The notes: generated by a model from the letters alone, not told the origin. A stretch of 64,000 nt of DNA from Alistipes sp. (GCA_017935185.1 JAGBIC010000023.1:30449-94448); one strand, 5' to 3'; counted from the stretch's first letter, positions 1 through 9,905 are shown. Numbers and translations are program-made.

Positions 1-322
1 CGATTTGTGCGGCAGAGAGGTTTATCTTGCGCACCAAGTTTTCGGTGTGATATTCGGATTGCGATACGGCTTGTGCATTAAATGTGCAGGTTGTAATAAT
101 GTCGGCACCCGCTTCGAGGTATTGGCGGTGTATAGAGGCAATTAAATCAGGGCGTGTGAGGGCAAGGAGATCGTTGTTGCCCTCCAGCTTGATGTCGTGA
201 TGTCGTAAAATATCACCCCTGAAATCCTCCTCACTGAGTTTATGGCGCTGAATCATAGTGCCCATTGCCCCGTCGAGGATGAGAATACGCTTGCCGATTA
301 TCTTTTCTATGGTGTGTGCCAT
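1..322 (-). CDS. metH: Methionine synthase, cobalamin-dependent, N-terminal part (cut by window edge)
   Basis: This partial gene encodes the start of the B12-dependent methionine synthase, which transfers a methyl group from methyltetrahydrofolate to homocysteine. About 107 codons are present; the rest lies before position 1. Translated from an ATG at 322, the protein begins MAHTIEKIIGKRILILDGAM, followed by GTMIQ and then a GADIITTCTFNAQ segment. LDGAMGTMIQ and the TxTF-type segment are typical of the homocysteine S-methyltransferase barrel at the N-terminus of MetH. The start codon lies 10 bp after the metF stop, so the two are probably one transcript: MetF makes the methyltetrahydrofolate that MetH uses. 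A stand-alone homocysteine methyltransferase domain cannot be excluded because the cobalamin-binding part is outside the window. Confidence 0.88.
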   Translation of the reverse strand, partial: MAHTIEKIIGKRILILDGAMGTMIQRHKLSEEDFRGDILRHHDIKLEGNNDLLALTRPDLIASIHRQYLEAGADIITTCTFNAQAVSQSEYHTENLVRKINLSAAQI

Positions 323-332
323 ATCCCAAATG

Positions 333-1286
333 TTAATATACCGCTTTGGCGATGGCTTCCACTCCTGCTGCGGCATTCATTGAATAGAAATGTATACTTG
401 GAACACCTGCCTGTTTTAACTCGCGGGCTTGTGCTATAGCCCACTCCACGCCCAAAGCTTTTACGTCGTCGTTGCTGTGGCAGCGGCTGAATTCGGTAGA
501 TAGCTCCATGGGAAAATCAATATGAAAGGTTTTGGGAAGCAGTGTTTGCTGTGAAAGTGTTGTGAGCGGCTTTATTCCGGGTATGATAGGAACAGTTATA
601 CCGGCTTTGCGGCATCTCTCTACGAAATCGAAATAACGCTTGTTGTCAAAAAACATTTGTGTTACGACATATTTGGCGCCGGCCAGAACTTTCGCCTTCA
701 AGTGTTCGATATCGGTTTCAATATTCATGGCCTCCTCATGTTTTTCGGGGTAGCCTGCTACTCCAAACGAGAATTTGTCACCCAAAGCTTCGTGTTCGCT
801 ACCGTCCAACATTAAACCTTCGTTGAAGCGTTCTACCTGGTGGCAGAGGTCTATGGCGTGGGCGTGTCCGTCGTTCTCGGGTGTAAAGCGGTTTTCACCT
901 TTGGCTCTGTCACCACGCAATACCAGTAGGTCGGTGATGCCCAAATACGATAAATCGATAAGTTCGTTTTCCAACTCCGAGCGGGAGTATCCGCTACATA
1001 TCATGTGGGGTACGGTGGTTATGCCGTAGCGACCTTTGAGTGCAGCGGCAATGGCCACGGTACCCGGACGTGTACGCTCGGTGGTGCGTTGAAAAACACC
1101 TGCACTCACCTCGCGATATACTACCTCGGTGCGGTGGGTTGTAATATTTACATACGCGGGGTTGAATGGTAAAAGTCGTTCAATGGTTTTGAATACCTGC
1201 TCTATACTTTTACCTCTTACGGGAGGCAATACCTCAAATGAAAAAGCCGTAGGATGTTTTGTGGCCAAAAATTGTGCAACGCTCAT
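333..1286 (-). CDS. metF: Methylenetetrahydrofolate reductase
   Basis: MetF reduces 5,10-methylene- to 5-methyl-tetrahydrofolate with a flavin cofactor, supplying the methyl donor for methionine synthesis in the cytoplasm. The 317-residue length fits the bacterial family. The early FSFEVLPP segment carries the glutamate (residue 18) that corresponds to the catalytic glutamate of the family. LLVLRGD near residue 125 and the KYVVTQMFFD segment in the second half are also family features. The ATG at 1286 gives the conserved N-terminus without extension. It sits directly upstream of metH with a 10-bp gap. A TAnnTTTG box lies about 24 bp before the start (1310-1317). Confidence 0.95.
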   Translation of the reverse strand: MSVAQFLATKHPTAFSFEVLPPVRGKSIEQVFKTIERLLPFNPAYVNITTHRTEVVYREVSAGVFQRTTERTRPGTVAIAAALKGRYGITTVPHMICSGYSRSELENELIDLSYLGITDLLVLRGDRAKGENRFTPENDGHAHAIDLCHQVERFNEGLMLDGSEHEALGDKFSFGVAGYPEKHEEAMNIETDIEHLKAKVLAGAKYVVTQMFFDNKRYFDFVERCRKAGITVPIIPGIKPLTTLSQQTLLPKTFHIDFPMELSTEFSRCHSNDDVKALGVEWAIAQARELKQAGVPSIHFYSMNAAAGVEAIAKAVY

Positions 1287-1309
1287 AACCTATTGTAATA
1301 ACCTATACG

Positions 1310-1317
1310 CAAAGGTA
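1310..1317 (-). promoter_or_regulatory. Putative -7 box of the metF-metH promoter
   Basis: TACCTTTG read on the minus strand matches the TAnnTTTG -7 consensus of Bacteroidota. A TTTTTTG run lies 16 bp further upstream, a little closer than the usual 19-21 bp for the -33 box, so only the -7 box is convincing. Confidence 0.45.
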
Positions 1318-1427
1318 TCATTTTATATTGAAACAAAAAAATGCCACATGCACAAACTTGCCTGGAAGGGATATTTTTATTTGTTATCAAATGTGCGATG
1401 CGTAATGCGTAATATGAAAAAATGTTG

Positions 1428-1435
1428 TATATTTG
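1428..1435 (+). promoter_or_regulatory. Putative -7 box for the CotH-like gene
   Basis: TATATTTG is a perfect TAnnTTTG match. It implies a transcript start near 1440 and a short leader before the ATG at 1465. I see no TTTG at the expected -33 distance. Its position argues against any coding start upstream of it. Confidence 0.45.
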
Positions 1436-1464
1436 TGATATATAGGATGATACAATTTATCGAT

Positions 1465-3255
1465 ATGCGTAAATATTTATTGATAATATTCGTTTTTTTA
1501 GTTTCTTGCTCATCCGGAGGATATGATATTCCCGAACAGAAAAACCCCAATTATGTTCCGCCCGCGCCTCCCGAGCAGACAACAACGAGCGATGGCTCGT
1601 TGAGCGGGACTGTGATTGGCACTACATATTCTGTTGATTACGAGAATGGCAATAAGTTTTCTCAAACTGTTAATACCAAAAGCAATGTGTTTGACCGCGA
1701 TTTTGACACATTCTTTGCTTCGTATGAGCGTTCTAACACATGGGTGGGTCTTGATTTGGGCAAGAAGCATGTAATAACAAAAGTGGGCTATGCACCCCGA
1801 AAAGGGTATGGCTCACGTGTTGAATTGGCTGTTATTGAGGGGGCTAATCAAGCCGATTTCAGTGATGCGATTCCTATCTATATGATTAAGCAGGCGGGCA
1901 CGGATTCGCAAATGACGTATGGTGAGGTGAAGTGTTCGCGAGGATTCCGCTATGTCAGGTATGTTACACCCAATGATGTCAGATGTAATTTGGCCGAGCT
2001 GGCATTCTTTGGCAAAGAGGGCGAGGGTGATGATTCGCAGCTATATCAGGTAACCAACTTGCCTACTGTTGTGATAAATACCTCTGGTGGCAAAGAGATA
2101 GACTCGAAGGAGTATGAGGTGGCAAGCAATGTATATATCATCTCCGATAATGGCAAAAAAATATTGGTGGGAGAGAAGGCCGGAGTGCGCGGTCGTGGTA
2201 ATGCGAGTTGGAACTTCCCCAAGAAACCATATCGAATAAAGTTTGACAAGAAATGCAGGGTGCTTGATGCTCCTGCCGAGGCAAAGAAATGGACCCTCAT
2301 AAACAATTACGGCGATAAAACACTTATGCGCAATATGGTTGCATTTGAGATAAGCCGTCGTCTGGGTATGTTATACACTCCCTATGCGCAGCCTGTAGAT
2401 GTTATTGTCAATGGTGAGTATCGAGGGTGTTATCAGTTGTGTGACCAAATCGATGTGAAAAAAGGGCGTGTGGATATTACTGAAACGAAAAAGAATGAAT
2501 CGCCGACAATATCTCGTACGGGCGGTTATCTTATTGAAATAGACGCTTATTACTACAATGAGCAGTGCTATTTTATGTCAAACAAGGGTATTCCTGTTGT
2601 TATAAAATCGCCAGATGAGGATATTATTACTCCAGAGCATAAACAATATATTACCGACTATTTTAATAGACTGGAAGGTGCAATTTTTGCCACAAATTTT
2701 GCAGACGAGAAAACGGGATATAGAAAATATCTCGATCTGCCTAGTTTCCTCCAGCACTTTATTGTGGGTGAATTAAGTGGCAATACCGATACATATTGGA
2801 GTGTGTATATGAGCAAAGATCGCAATAGCGATAAATTTTATGTTGGCCCTGTGTGGGATTTCGATCTTGCGTTCGATAATGATGTGCGCACCTATCCCGT
2901 CAATAATCTGAATGATTTTGTCTATGCGAGTCGTGGCTCTGTTGCAAGCGAGACTGTGCGTGATATGGTTAATAGAATAGTTAAGCAGGATATTAGGGCT
3001 CGCTCTGATTTGAGAACAATGTGGCAATGGGCCAGAGGTAGCGTCCTTACAGCTGAGTCGCTCAATGCATATGTCGATACAAAGGCTGCCGAGATGGATG
3101 AGTCGCAGAAACTAAACTTTAAACGTTGGCCTGTTTTGGATCAGCGCGTACATGAGAATCATCAGGCTTTGGGCTCGTATGAGGCGGAGGTTAAATTTAT
3201 GAAAAATTACATTAGCAATAGATTGTCGAAAATGGATATGATGATTGGGCGATAG
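1465..3255 (+). CDS. CotH-kinase-family lipoprotein with discoidin-like N-terminal domain
   Basis: This predicted exported lipoprotein has 596 residues. I start it at 1465, not at the in-frame start far upstream, because this ATG gives a clean type II signal peptide (hydrophobic run, then LVSC with the lipid-accepting Cys15) and follows the -7 box. A Pro-rich linker is followed by a domain at about residues 50-165 (SNTWVGLDLGKKHVITKVGY and RYVRYV) like the F5/8 type C fold. The rest matches CotH: WNFPKKPYRIKF, NNYGDKTLMRNM, GEYRGCYQLCDQID, GGYLIEID and GPVWDFDLAFDND. CotH of spore formers is a secreted atypical protein kinase; here the cell has no spores, so the substrate is unknown. It could equally act on surface glycans or proteins. 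It converges with the next gene across a strong terminator. Confidence 0.85.
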   Translation: MRKYLLIIFVFLVSCSSGGYDIPEQKNPNYVPPAPPEQTTTSDGSLSGTVIGTTYSVDYENGNKFSQTVNTKSNVFDRDFDTFFASYERSNTWVGLDLGKKHVITKVGYAPRKGYGSRVELAVIEGANQADFSDAIPIYMIKQAGTDSQMTYGEVKCSRGFRYVRYVTPNDVRCNLAELAFFGKEGEGDDSQLYQVTNLPTVVINTSGGKEIDSKEYEVASNVYIISDNGKKILVGEKAGVRGRGNASWNFPKKPYRIKFDKKCRVLDAPAEAKKWTLINNYGDKTLMRNMVAFEISRRLGMLYTPYAQPVDVIVNGEYRGCYQLCDQIDVKKGRVDITETKKNESPTISRTGGYLIEIDAYYYNEQCYFMSNKGIPVVIKSPDEDIITPEHKQYITDYFNRLEGAIFATNFADEKTGYRKYLDLPSFLQHFIVGELSGNTDTYWSVYMSKDRNSDKFYVGPVWDFDLAFDNDVRTYPVNNLNDFVYASRGSVASETVRDMVNRIVKQDIRARSDLRTMWQWARGSVLTAESLNAYVDTKAAEMDESQKLNFKRWPVLDQRVHENHQALGSYEAEVKFMKNYISNRLSKMDMMIGR

Positions 3256-3270
3256 CTATAATAACAGAAC

Positions 3271-3304
3271 AACAGCGGACGAAAATATTATTTCGTCCGC
3301 TGTT
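3271..3304. terminator. Bidirectional intrinsic terminator
   Basis: A perfect 14-bp stem (AACAGCGGACGAAA with its complement at 3291-3304) around a 6-nt loop sits between the convergent CotH-like and acetyltransferase genes. AT-rich flanks on both sides let it serve both directions. Confidence 0.85.
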
Positions 3305-3309
3305 TATTG

Positions 3310-3831
3310 TTATTCGAGAATCTTTTGCATTAAAATTTCATCGACGCACCCTTTGCTATCCAGCACCCAATCCTTTCTGAGTCCACACTCTGTATAACCG
3401 GCTTTTTTGAAGAGATTAACACTTGCCTTATTGTCGGAAAGCACACTGCACCACAACTGGTGAAGGTGTAGGTGTGTTGTCACATATTGTTGTAAGCAGA
3501 GCAGCGCATCGTGGGCCAACCCTTTGCGCCGGTAGGGTGGTGCTACGATTATTCCCACGCCGGCTCTCCTGTTTAGAGGGTCAAATTCAAATATATCCAC
3601 AGCGCCAACAGTTGAGCCTGAAGCAAGCTCTTCAATAACAAGCCGCATCTGTCGCGTGGCGAATATGTCAAATTGCTGCTCTTCGATAAGTCGAGAAAGT
3701 ATATGGCGAGAAAACGGAGCCGTAGTTCCGCTTACTCGCCATGTGGTCATATCGTTCTCCCAACTGTACATGGCATCGAGATCTTGCGGCTCCAATGCTC
3801 GCAGACAGCAGATTTTTCCCTCGATGTTCAT
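3310..3831 (-). CDS. GNAT-family N-acetyltransferase (RimJ/RimL-like)
   Basis: This 173-residue protein looks like a complete GNAT acetyltransferase, which moves an acetyl group from acetyl-CoA to an amine. The N-terminal ICCLRALEPQDLDAMYSWEN is typical of the RimJ/RimL and SpeG-like branch. AGVGIIVAPPYRRKGLAHDA is the acetyl-CoA pyrophosphate-binding loop (R/QxxGxG/A form), and SVNLFKKAGYTECGLRKDW is the usual C-terminal strand-helix. The substrate (ribosomal protein, polyamine or small molecule) cannot be told from the sequence. The stop of this gene abuts the terminator shared with the CotH-like gene, and the start lies only 8 bp after the ROK gene stop, so it may be the distal gene of the ROK transcript. 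Confidence 0.85.
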   Translation of the reverse strand: MNIEGKICCLRALEPQDLDAMYSWENDMTTWRVSGTTAPFSRHILSRLIEEQQFDIFATRQMRLVIEELASGSTVGAVDIFEFDPLNRRAGVGIIVAPPYRRKGLAHDALLCLQQYVTTHLHLHQLWCSVLSDNKASVNLFKKAGYTECGLRKDWVLDSKGCVDEILMQKILE

Positions 3832-3839
3832 GCTTGTTG

Positions 3840-5069
3840 TTATAGTCCGATTATCTTATTGTGGATGAGCATGGCTACGCCCCATGCATTGGCATTCTCC
3901 GACATCTTCGATTGGCGGAATTTGGTATCTTTGTAGACAAGATTCAGCGAATATTTGTTTGTCGAAGACTTTAGTGGCAACATAATATAGTCACCTGCTG
4001 CAGCCAAATTACCACCTACGATAACTGTCTCGGGGTTGAATGTGTTTATAAGGAATGCCACAGCCTTGCCCAATTTCTCGCCAACCTCCTCAATAAGCTC
4101 AATAGAGAGGTTGTCGTCATTTTGTGCGGCAGCTATGATGTCGTTGATGTGAATCTGCTCGCCCTTGTCGTATTTCTCACGCAAAATAGTATTTACACCG
4201 CTCTTGATAAGTGTGATAAGCTTCTCCTCAATAGCTATACCCGACACCTCTGTCTCAAGACATCCCTTTTTGCCGCATGCGCATATCTTTTCGTTGTCGA
4301 AGAATGGAATATGGCCAAACTCGCCGGCAAAACCGTTCTTGCCATAATATAGCTTGCCATCAATTACAATACCGATGGCCACACCACGCCCCAAGTGCAG
4401 ATAAATCACATCACTTTCGTTCTTTGAACGGCCGCAGTTGTATTCTGCATAGCAACGGGCGCGGGTGTCGTTCTCGAGTAACACTCTGATTTTTACTCGC
4501 TCTTGAATAATATCACGTAACGACTCCTCGCTTGATGTGAAATACATGTAGCTGCGTCCTGTTTCAGGGTTTACGCGGCCGACAATCGAAACACCCAAGC
4601 CTAAAATTTTTGCTCGGTCAATACCACAGTCATCTATGAAATTCTCGATATTTGAGCAGATTTTTTCAAGACACTGCGGACGGTTTTGCAATTCAAATGA
4701 GTTGTCTACCACCTCCTTGATGATGTTGTTCTGCAGGTCGGTGATAACAAATGTCATATTGTCACGTGCAACATTTACCCCTGCAAAGTAGATTGCCGAA
4801 TTGGCCAGGCCGAAGACGTTGGGGCGACGACCTCCGGGGGTCTCCACCTTACCCAAATCATTTACTATGTTCTCGTCAATTAGCTCTTGAACGAGTTTGG
4901 TGATTGTCGGAACACTAATATGCAACTCTTTGGTCAATTCCGAGAGTGTACATTCACCGTTTACAGCCATATAGGCTATAATATTACGCTTGATGATGTT
5001 GTTTTTGTGGGTGATGCCCTTCAAGCTCTCATTGGGCTGAATATTGAAAAATTCGGTTAGTGATGACAT
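3840..5069 (-). CDS. ROK-family transcriptional regulator with winged-helix domain
   Basis: This 409-residue protein combines an N-terminal winged-helix DNA-binding domain (about residues 22-85; TLSELTKELHISVPTITKLV is the recognition region) with a ROK sugar-kinase-like domain, the layout of NagC/Mlc/XylR repressors. Typical ROK features are GLGVSIVGRVNPETG, ENDTRARCYAE and the zinc-binding GHIPFFDNEKICACGKKGC. NagC-type proteins bind a sugar or sugar phosphate and release their operators. The ligand is not predictable here, because the only possible co-transcribed gene is the acetyltransferase and no sugar genes are adjacent. A well-formed promoter lies just upstream at 5104-5134. Confidence 0.9.
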   Translation of the reverse strand: MSSLTEFFNIQPNESLKGITHKNNIIKRNIIAYMAVNGECTLSELTKELHISVPTITKLVQELIDENIVNDLGKVETPGGRRPNVFGLANSAIYFAGVNVARDNMTFVITDLQNNIIKEVVDNSFELQNRPQCLEKICSNIENFIDDCGIDRAKILGLGVSIVGRVNPETGRSYMYFTSSEESLRDIIQERVKIRVLLENDTRARCYAEYNCGRSKNESDVIYLHLGRGVAIGIVIDGKLYYGKNGFAGEFGHIPFFDNEKICACGKKGCLETEVSGIAIEEKLITLIKSGVNTILREKYDKGEQIHINDIIAAAQNDDNLSIELIEEVGEKLGKAVAFLINTFNPETVIVGGNLAAAGDYIMLPLKSSTNKYSLNLVYKDTKFRQSKMSENANAWGVAMLIHNKIIGL

Positions 5070-5103
5070 CGTTTATGTTTTGAATTGATTGAAATTGTTT
5101 CTG

Positions 5104-5134
5104 CAAATATAATAACTTCCACTTAAAACATCAA
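5104..5134 (-). promoter_or_regulatory. Sigma-ABfr promoter of the ROK gene
   Basis: On the minus strand, TTG (5134-5132), a 20-bp spacer and TATATTTG (5111-5104) match the Bacteroidota -33/-7 consensus. The -7 box lies 34 bp before the ATG. Confidence 0.75.
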
Positions 5135-5162
5135 GGAGTTTTTAATTATTTTAACTAAATTT

Positions 5163-5197
5163 ATAAAAAATACCGTTACGCGCGGCGCATAACGGTA
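5163..5197 (-). terminator. Intrinsic terminator after fabD
   Basis: An 8-bp stem TACCGTTA/TAACGGTA (5171-5178 with 5190-5197) encloses a GC-rich loop. On the minus strand it is followed by a run of six T, placing it as the terminator of fabD, 55 bp past its stop. Confidence 0.8.
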
Positions 5198-5251
5198 AAT
5201 TTATCAAAAAGTTAGTTGGTATACTTAATCTTTATGCAAAAGTGGTCGGGA

Positions 5252-6133
5252 TTATATATTTGCTCTTGATTCAGCAGTGACCTCTGCGCTCACTTTTTTT
5301 ATCAATCCCTGCAAAACAGCACCGGGTCCCAATTCGGTAAATTCTGTCACCCCGTCGGCAATCATGGTCTTTACACTTTGAGTCCATCTGACAGGTGCGG
5401 TTAATTGAGCAATCAAATTGGCCTTAATCTCTTCGGGATTGGTGTGCGGTGCGGCATCCACATTCTGATATATGGGGCACACGGGGGTGTTGAAATTGGT
5501 ATCGGCTATGGCCTGTTCCAATTCTGCGCCTGCATCTTCCATAAGTGGTGAGTGGAAGGCTCCTCCAACGGGCAAACGCAATGCACGTCGGGCGCCGGCC
5601 TCTTTTAATGCCGAGCAAGCGTTGTTGATAGCTTCGTCTGCTCCTGAAATTACCAACTGCCCCGGGCAGTTGTAATTGGCAGCTACTACCACACCATCGC
5701 TTTGTGTGCAAATCTCCTCGACCTTCGCATCGTCAAGTCCCAAGATAGCCGCCATTCCTCCCGGGTTATTTTCGCAACATCTCTGCATCGCCGCAGCTCG
5801 TTTAGCCACAAGGCGCAATCCGTCTTCAAACGAAATTGCTCCGGCAGCTACCAATGCCGAAAACTCTCCGAGTGAGTGACCCGCAACGGCATCGGGGGCG
5901 ATATTCATTACTTTTGCAAGAATTACAGAGTGTAGGAATACCGCAGGCTGCGTTACATTTGTTTGCTTTAGCTCCTCGTCAGAGCCGTTGAACATAATAT
6001 CGGTTATTTTGAAACCTAAAATCTCATTTGCTTTATCAAAAAGCTCTTTGGCTTTGGTATTGTTTTCATAAATCTCTTTTCCCATGCCCGAGAACTGCGC
6101 TCCTTGGCCGGGGAAAACGTATGCATGTTTCAT
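5252..6133 (-). CDS. fabD: Malonyl-CoA:ACP transacylase
   Basis: FabD loads malonyl groups from malonyl-CoA onto acyl carrier protein at the entry of type II fatty-acid synthesis. The chosen ATG at 6133 gives MKHAYVFPGQGAQFSGMG, the canonical N-terminus, and 293 residues. The reading frame stays open for 27 more codons upstream, but that stretch runs through the promoter, so the longer form is rejected. GHSLGEFSAL contains the nucleophilic Ser87 and GGAFHSPLM the catalytic His194. The gene is transcribed alone, from the promoter at 6184-6215 to the terminator at 5163-5197, away from other fab genes. Confidence 0.95.
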   Translation of the reverse strand: MKHAYVFPGQGAQFSGMGKEIYENNTKAKELFDKANEILGFKITDIMFNGSDEELKQTNVTQPAVFLHSVILAKVMNIAPDAVAGHSLGEFSALVAAGAISFEDGLRLVAKRAAAMQRCCENNPGGMAAILGLDDAKVEEICTQSDGVVVAANYNCPGQLVISGADEAINNACSALKEAGARRALRLPVGGAFHSPLMEDAGAELEQAIADTNFNTPVCPIYQNVDAAPHTNPEEIKANLIAQLTAPVRWTQSVKTMIADGVTEFTELGPGAVLQGLIKKVSAEVTAESRANI

Positions 6134-6183
6134 ACTCTTTTCACTTTTTGTGAGAGTCGCGACCCCTCTCGAATTCTTGATGG

Positions 6184-6215
6184 CAAAGTTATGTCCAATA
6201 AAGCAATTTTCCAAA
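6184..6215 (-). promoter_or_regulatory. Sigma-ABfr promoter of fabD
   Basis: TTTG (6215-6212), a 20-bp spacer and TAACTTTG (6191-6184) on the minus strand are a full consensus match. The position fixes the fabD start at 6133. Confidence 0.8.
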
Positions 6216-6271
6216 TATAGTTCTGTTTCGGGAAATATTTGTGTAATAAGACATATTGTATGCCAAAATAA

Positions 6272-6303
6272 TTTGTATAAAAAATATTTATTTCATATCT
6301 TTA
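6272..6303 (+). promoter_or_regulatory. Sigma-ABfr promoter of the esterase gene
   Basis: TTTG (6272-6275), a 20-bp spacer and TATCTTTA (6296-6303), one base off the -7 consensus, lie 38 bp before the ATG at 6342. Confidence 0.65.
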
Positions 6304-6314
6304 TCGGTGAATAA

Positions 6315-7499
<1,185 letters not shown>

Positions 7500-7519
7500 T
7501 CGTTTGGATGTCATAATAA

Positions 7520-7555
7520 AGGGGTTTATTCACTCGAATAAACCCCTGATTTTTT
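7520..7555 (+). terminator. Intrinsic terminator after the esterase gene
   Basis: An 11-bp perfect stem AGGGGTTTATT/AATAAACCCCT (7520-7530 with 7537-7547), a 6-nt loop and a run of six T follow the esterase stop. It lies between convergent genes and may also serve miaB. Confidence 0.85.
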
Positions 7556-7566
7556 ATCTCTTTGTA

Positions 7567-8916
7567 TTATTTTATCTCCTCTCCGAAGAGTGTGGCCGAT
7601 GAGCAGCCGGTTATTCGGCAGCGAACATAATCGCCTACCTTATGGTCGCCTCGATCAAATACCACAACTTTGTTTTGCGATGTGCGGCCGAAAAGTTGAT
7701 CCTCGCGGCGTTTAGACGTACCCTCGACCAGCACCTCAAACTCTTTGCCTACGTCACGCAGATTGCTCTGTTCAGAGAGTTTGTTTTGAAGGTTTATAAT
7801 CTCGGTCAGACGGGCGGTCTTCACATCGTCGGGGATGTCGTCACCCAAATGGCGTTGTGCAAATGTGCCGGGGCGTTCAGAATATTTGAACATAAACGCA
7901 AACTCATAGCCGACCTCCTCCATCAGCGAGAGCGTCTGGCGATGGTCATCCTCTGTCTCGCCTGTAAAGCCGGCAATCAGGTCGGTAGTTATTGCGCAGT
8001 CAGGCATGTAGTGTCGTATGGCAGCCACGCGATCCAGATACCACTCGCGGCTGTATTTTCTGTTCATCTTCTCAAGCATCACTGTTGAGCCCGATTGCGC
8101 CGGCAAATGTATCGCACGACAAATATTAGGCATTGAAGCCATCGTCTCTAATAACTTGTCGCTCATATCTTTTGGATGCGATGTAGCAAACCTCACACGA
8201 AGCAGAGGCGAAATTTCGGCCACAGCCTTCAATAGGGCGGGGAAATCCACGTCACCTGTGCGATAGGAGTTTACATTCTGCCCCAATAGTGTCACTTCGC
8301 GATAACCGTTTTCGAAGAGTGTGCGAGCCTCGGCGATGATTGTTGAGGCCTCTCGGCTGCGCTCTCGCCCTCGTGTGTAAGGCACTACGCAATATGAGCA
8401 GAAATTGTTGCAGCCTCGCATGATGGCAATATAGGCACTCACTCCGTTTTTGTCGAGTCGTACGGGTGCAATTTCGGCGTAGGTCTCCTCTTGCGACAGA
8501 AGTACATTCACACCCTTTTCACCTCTTTCGGCCATGCGTACCAGATTTGGCAAATCGCGATAGGCATCGGGGCCTGCGACGATATCAACCGCCAACTCGC
8601 CTTGTGTGAGCTGCTCTTTTAGACGCTCGGCCATGCATCCTATGATGCCGATAAGTAGCTCTGGCTTCTGTTTGCGCAGGCGGCGCATGTCGTTGAGTCG
8701 TCCCCATATGCGTTGCTCGGCGTTGTCACGAATCGAGCAGGTGTTGATTAGTATTATATCTGCCTGATTTATATCGTCGGTATATCTGTACCCCTCTTGT
8801 TGCATTATAGAGAGTACAATCTCGCTGTCACCAACGTTCATCTGGCAACCATACGTTTCGATAAATAGTTTTCGCCCGTCACCTGTCAAAGGGCGCAGGC
8901 CGTTCGCGTTTAGCAT
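7567..8916 (-). CDS. miaB: tRNA-2-methylthio-N6-dimethylallyladenosine synthase
   Basis: MiaB is a radical-SAM methylthiotransferase that adds a methylthio group to isopentenyl-adenosine 37 of tRNAs reading UNN codons. The 449 residues show the full domain order. The N-terminal UPF0004 domain has Cys24 (YGCQMN), Cys60 (INTCSIRDNAEQR) and Cys94 for the auxiliary iron-sulfur cluster. The radical SAM domain has CNNFCSYC at 169-176 and TRGRERSR. The C-terminal TRAM domain (after about residue 385) ends in the GCSSATLFGEEIK region. INTCSIRDNAEQR and the length favour MiaB over RimO or MtaB. Its start is 14 bp after the stop of the YitT-like gene, so the two may be co-transcribed. Confidence 0.95.
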   Translation of the reverse strand: MLNANGLRPLTGDGRKLFIETYGCQMNVGDSEIVLSIMQQEGYRYTDDINQADIILINTCSIRDNAEQRIWGRLNDMRRLRKQKPELLIGIIGCMAERLKEQLTQGELAVDIVAGPDAYRDLPNLVRMAERGEKGVNVLLSQEETYAEIAPVRLDKNGVSAYIAIMRGCNNFCSYCVVPYTRGRERSREASTIIAEARTLFENGYREVTLLGQNVNSYRTGDVDFPALLKAVAEISPLLRVRFATSHPKDMSDKLLETMASMPNICRAIHLPAQSGSTVMLEKMNRKYSREWYLDRVAAIRHYMPDCAITTDLIAGFTGETEDDHRQTLSLMEEVGYEFAFMFKYSERPGTFAQRHLGDDIPDDVKTARLTEIINLQNKLSEQSNLRDVGKEFEVLVEGTSKRREDQLFGRTSQNKVVVFDRGDHKVGDYVRCRITGCSSATLFGEEIK

Positions 8917-8930
8917 ACTTAAATTTTATG

Positions 8931-9905
8931 TTAGTTGTTAAGTACGGTTTCCTTTTCAGGGAATGGTTTGAAGCCTTCACCGAATGTGTCGTATGCATCG
9001 GTTAACACGAGGAATGCTTTGGGGTCGATTTCGCGGATTTTCCTCTGAACCTGTGATACCTCGCGACGGCTTACAACCAAAAATATCATCTCCTTGTCGT
9101 TGTTGCTATACATACCCGATGCCTTAATGTAGGTTGCGCCACGCTCCATGTCGTTGATGATGTATTCGCGCAATGGCTCGGAGTGTTCATCGCTGATAAT
9201 GAACAACAATTTATTGTATGATGCACCATCAATTACGTGGTCAATAACACGGGCAGATATGAATATGCATATAAGCGAGTATAGCGACAGCAACCAACCA
9301 CCTGCCTCTTGTGTACTTCCGATACCGAAACCAATAACAACCAGACCTGTTAGTACAACAAATGAATCGGCAGTCAAGACCGCTCGAGAGAAGGGTATGT
9401 TCAAATATTTGTTGAGAATCATTGCAATAATATCTGTTCCGCCAGTGGTGGCGTTGCATCTCACTACAAGACCGAGACCTACGCCCAGTGTAACACCTCC
9501 GAAGATACATGCCAGAATAAGGTGATTGGAAAGATCCAATGAGCCGCCCAATAGTAAAGCGGGGTCGAGCGATTGGAGGGCTTCTGTATCGGGATATGAT
9601 AACCATGATATGATATTCATAAGGCCCGGAGTAATGAATGCCGCATATAGGGTACGACCACCGAACTGCTTGCCAAAAATAATAAGTGCTGATAGCAATA
9701 GCGGTACATCAAACATATAGCCGAATGTACCCACCTGAATTGTAGGGAATATGTTGTGCAACACAATGCCCAAACCGTATACTCCTCCCGGAACGATATT
9801 GTATGGGTTGATAAAAAAGACGAAACCGATAGCCGCGAGTAGGCATCCAATTGTGATTTGCGTCATTTCGCGCCACCACTCAAAACTCTTCAATGTATCT
9901 TTCAT
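8931..9905 (-). CDS. YitT-family membrane protein (DUF161/DUF2179)
   Basis: This is an inner-membrane protein of unknown function with 324 residues. I chose the ATG at 9905 (MKDTLKSFEWWREM) because the longer frame to 9980 adds a cysteine-rich stretch not seen in the family and would overlap the putative promoter. The N-terminal two thirds hold five to six hydrophobic segments with family hallmarks: FFINPYNIVPGGVYGLGIVL, GVGLGLVVRCNATTGGTDI and the ARVIDHVIDGASYNK turn. The last 80 residues form the soluble DUF2179 domain (RGATYIKASGMYS and EMIFLVVSRREVSQV). No transport substrate has been firmly set for the family. It precedes miaB on the same strand. Confidence 0.88.
   Translation of the reverse strand: MKDTLKSFEWWREMTQITIGCLLAAIGFVFFINPYNIVPGGVYGLGIVLHNIFPTIQVGTFGYMFDVPLLLSALIIFGKQFGGRTLYAAFITPGLMNIISWLSYPDTEALQSLDPALLLGGSLDLSNHLILACIFGGVTLGVGLGLVVRCNATTGGTDIIAMILNKYLNIPFSRAVLTADSFVVLTGLVVIGFGIGSTQEAGGWLLSLYSLICIFISARVIDHVIDGASYNKLLFIISDEHSEPLREYIINDMERGATYIKASGMYSNNDKEMIFLVVSRREVSQVQRKIREIDPKAFLVLTDAYDTFGEGFKPFPEKETVLNN

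Noticed and set aside
1129-1464. 112-codon upstream extension of the CotH-like frame
   Set aside because: It overlaps metF on the other strand and a -7 box, and the internal ATG at 1465 gives a perfect lipoprotein signal.
6134-6214. Longer fabD start
   Set aside because: The extension covers the promoter and lacks family similarity; MKHAYVFPGQGAQ at 6133 is the canonical start.
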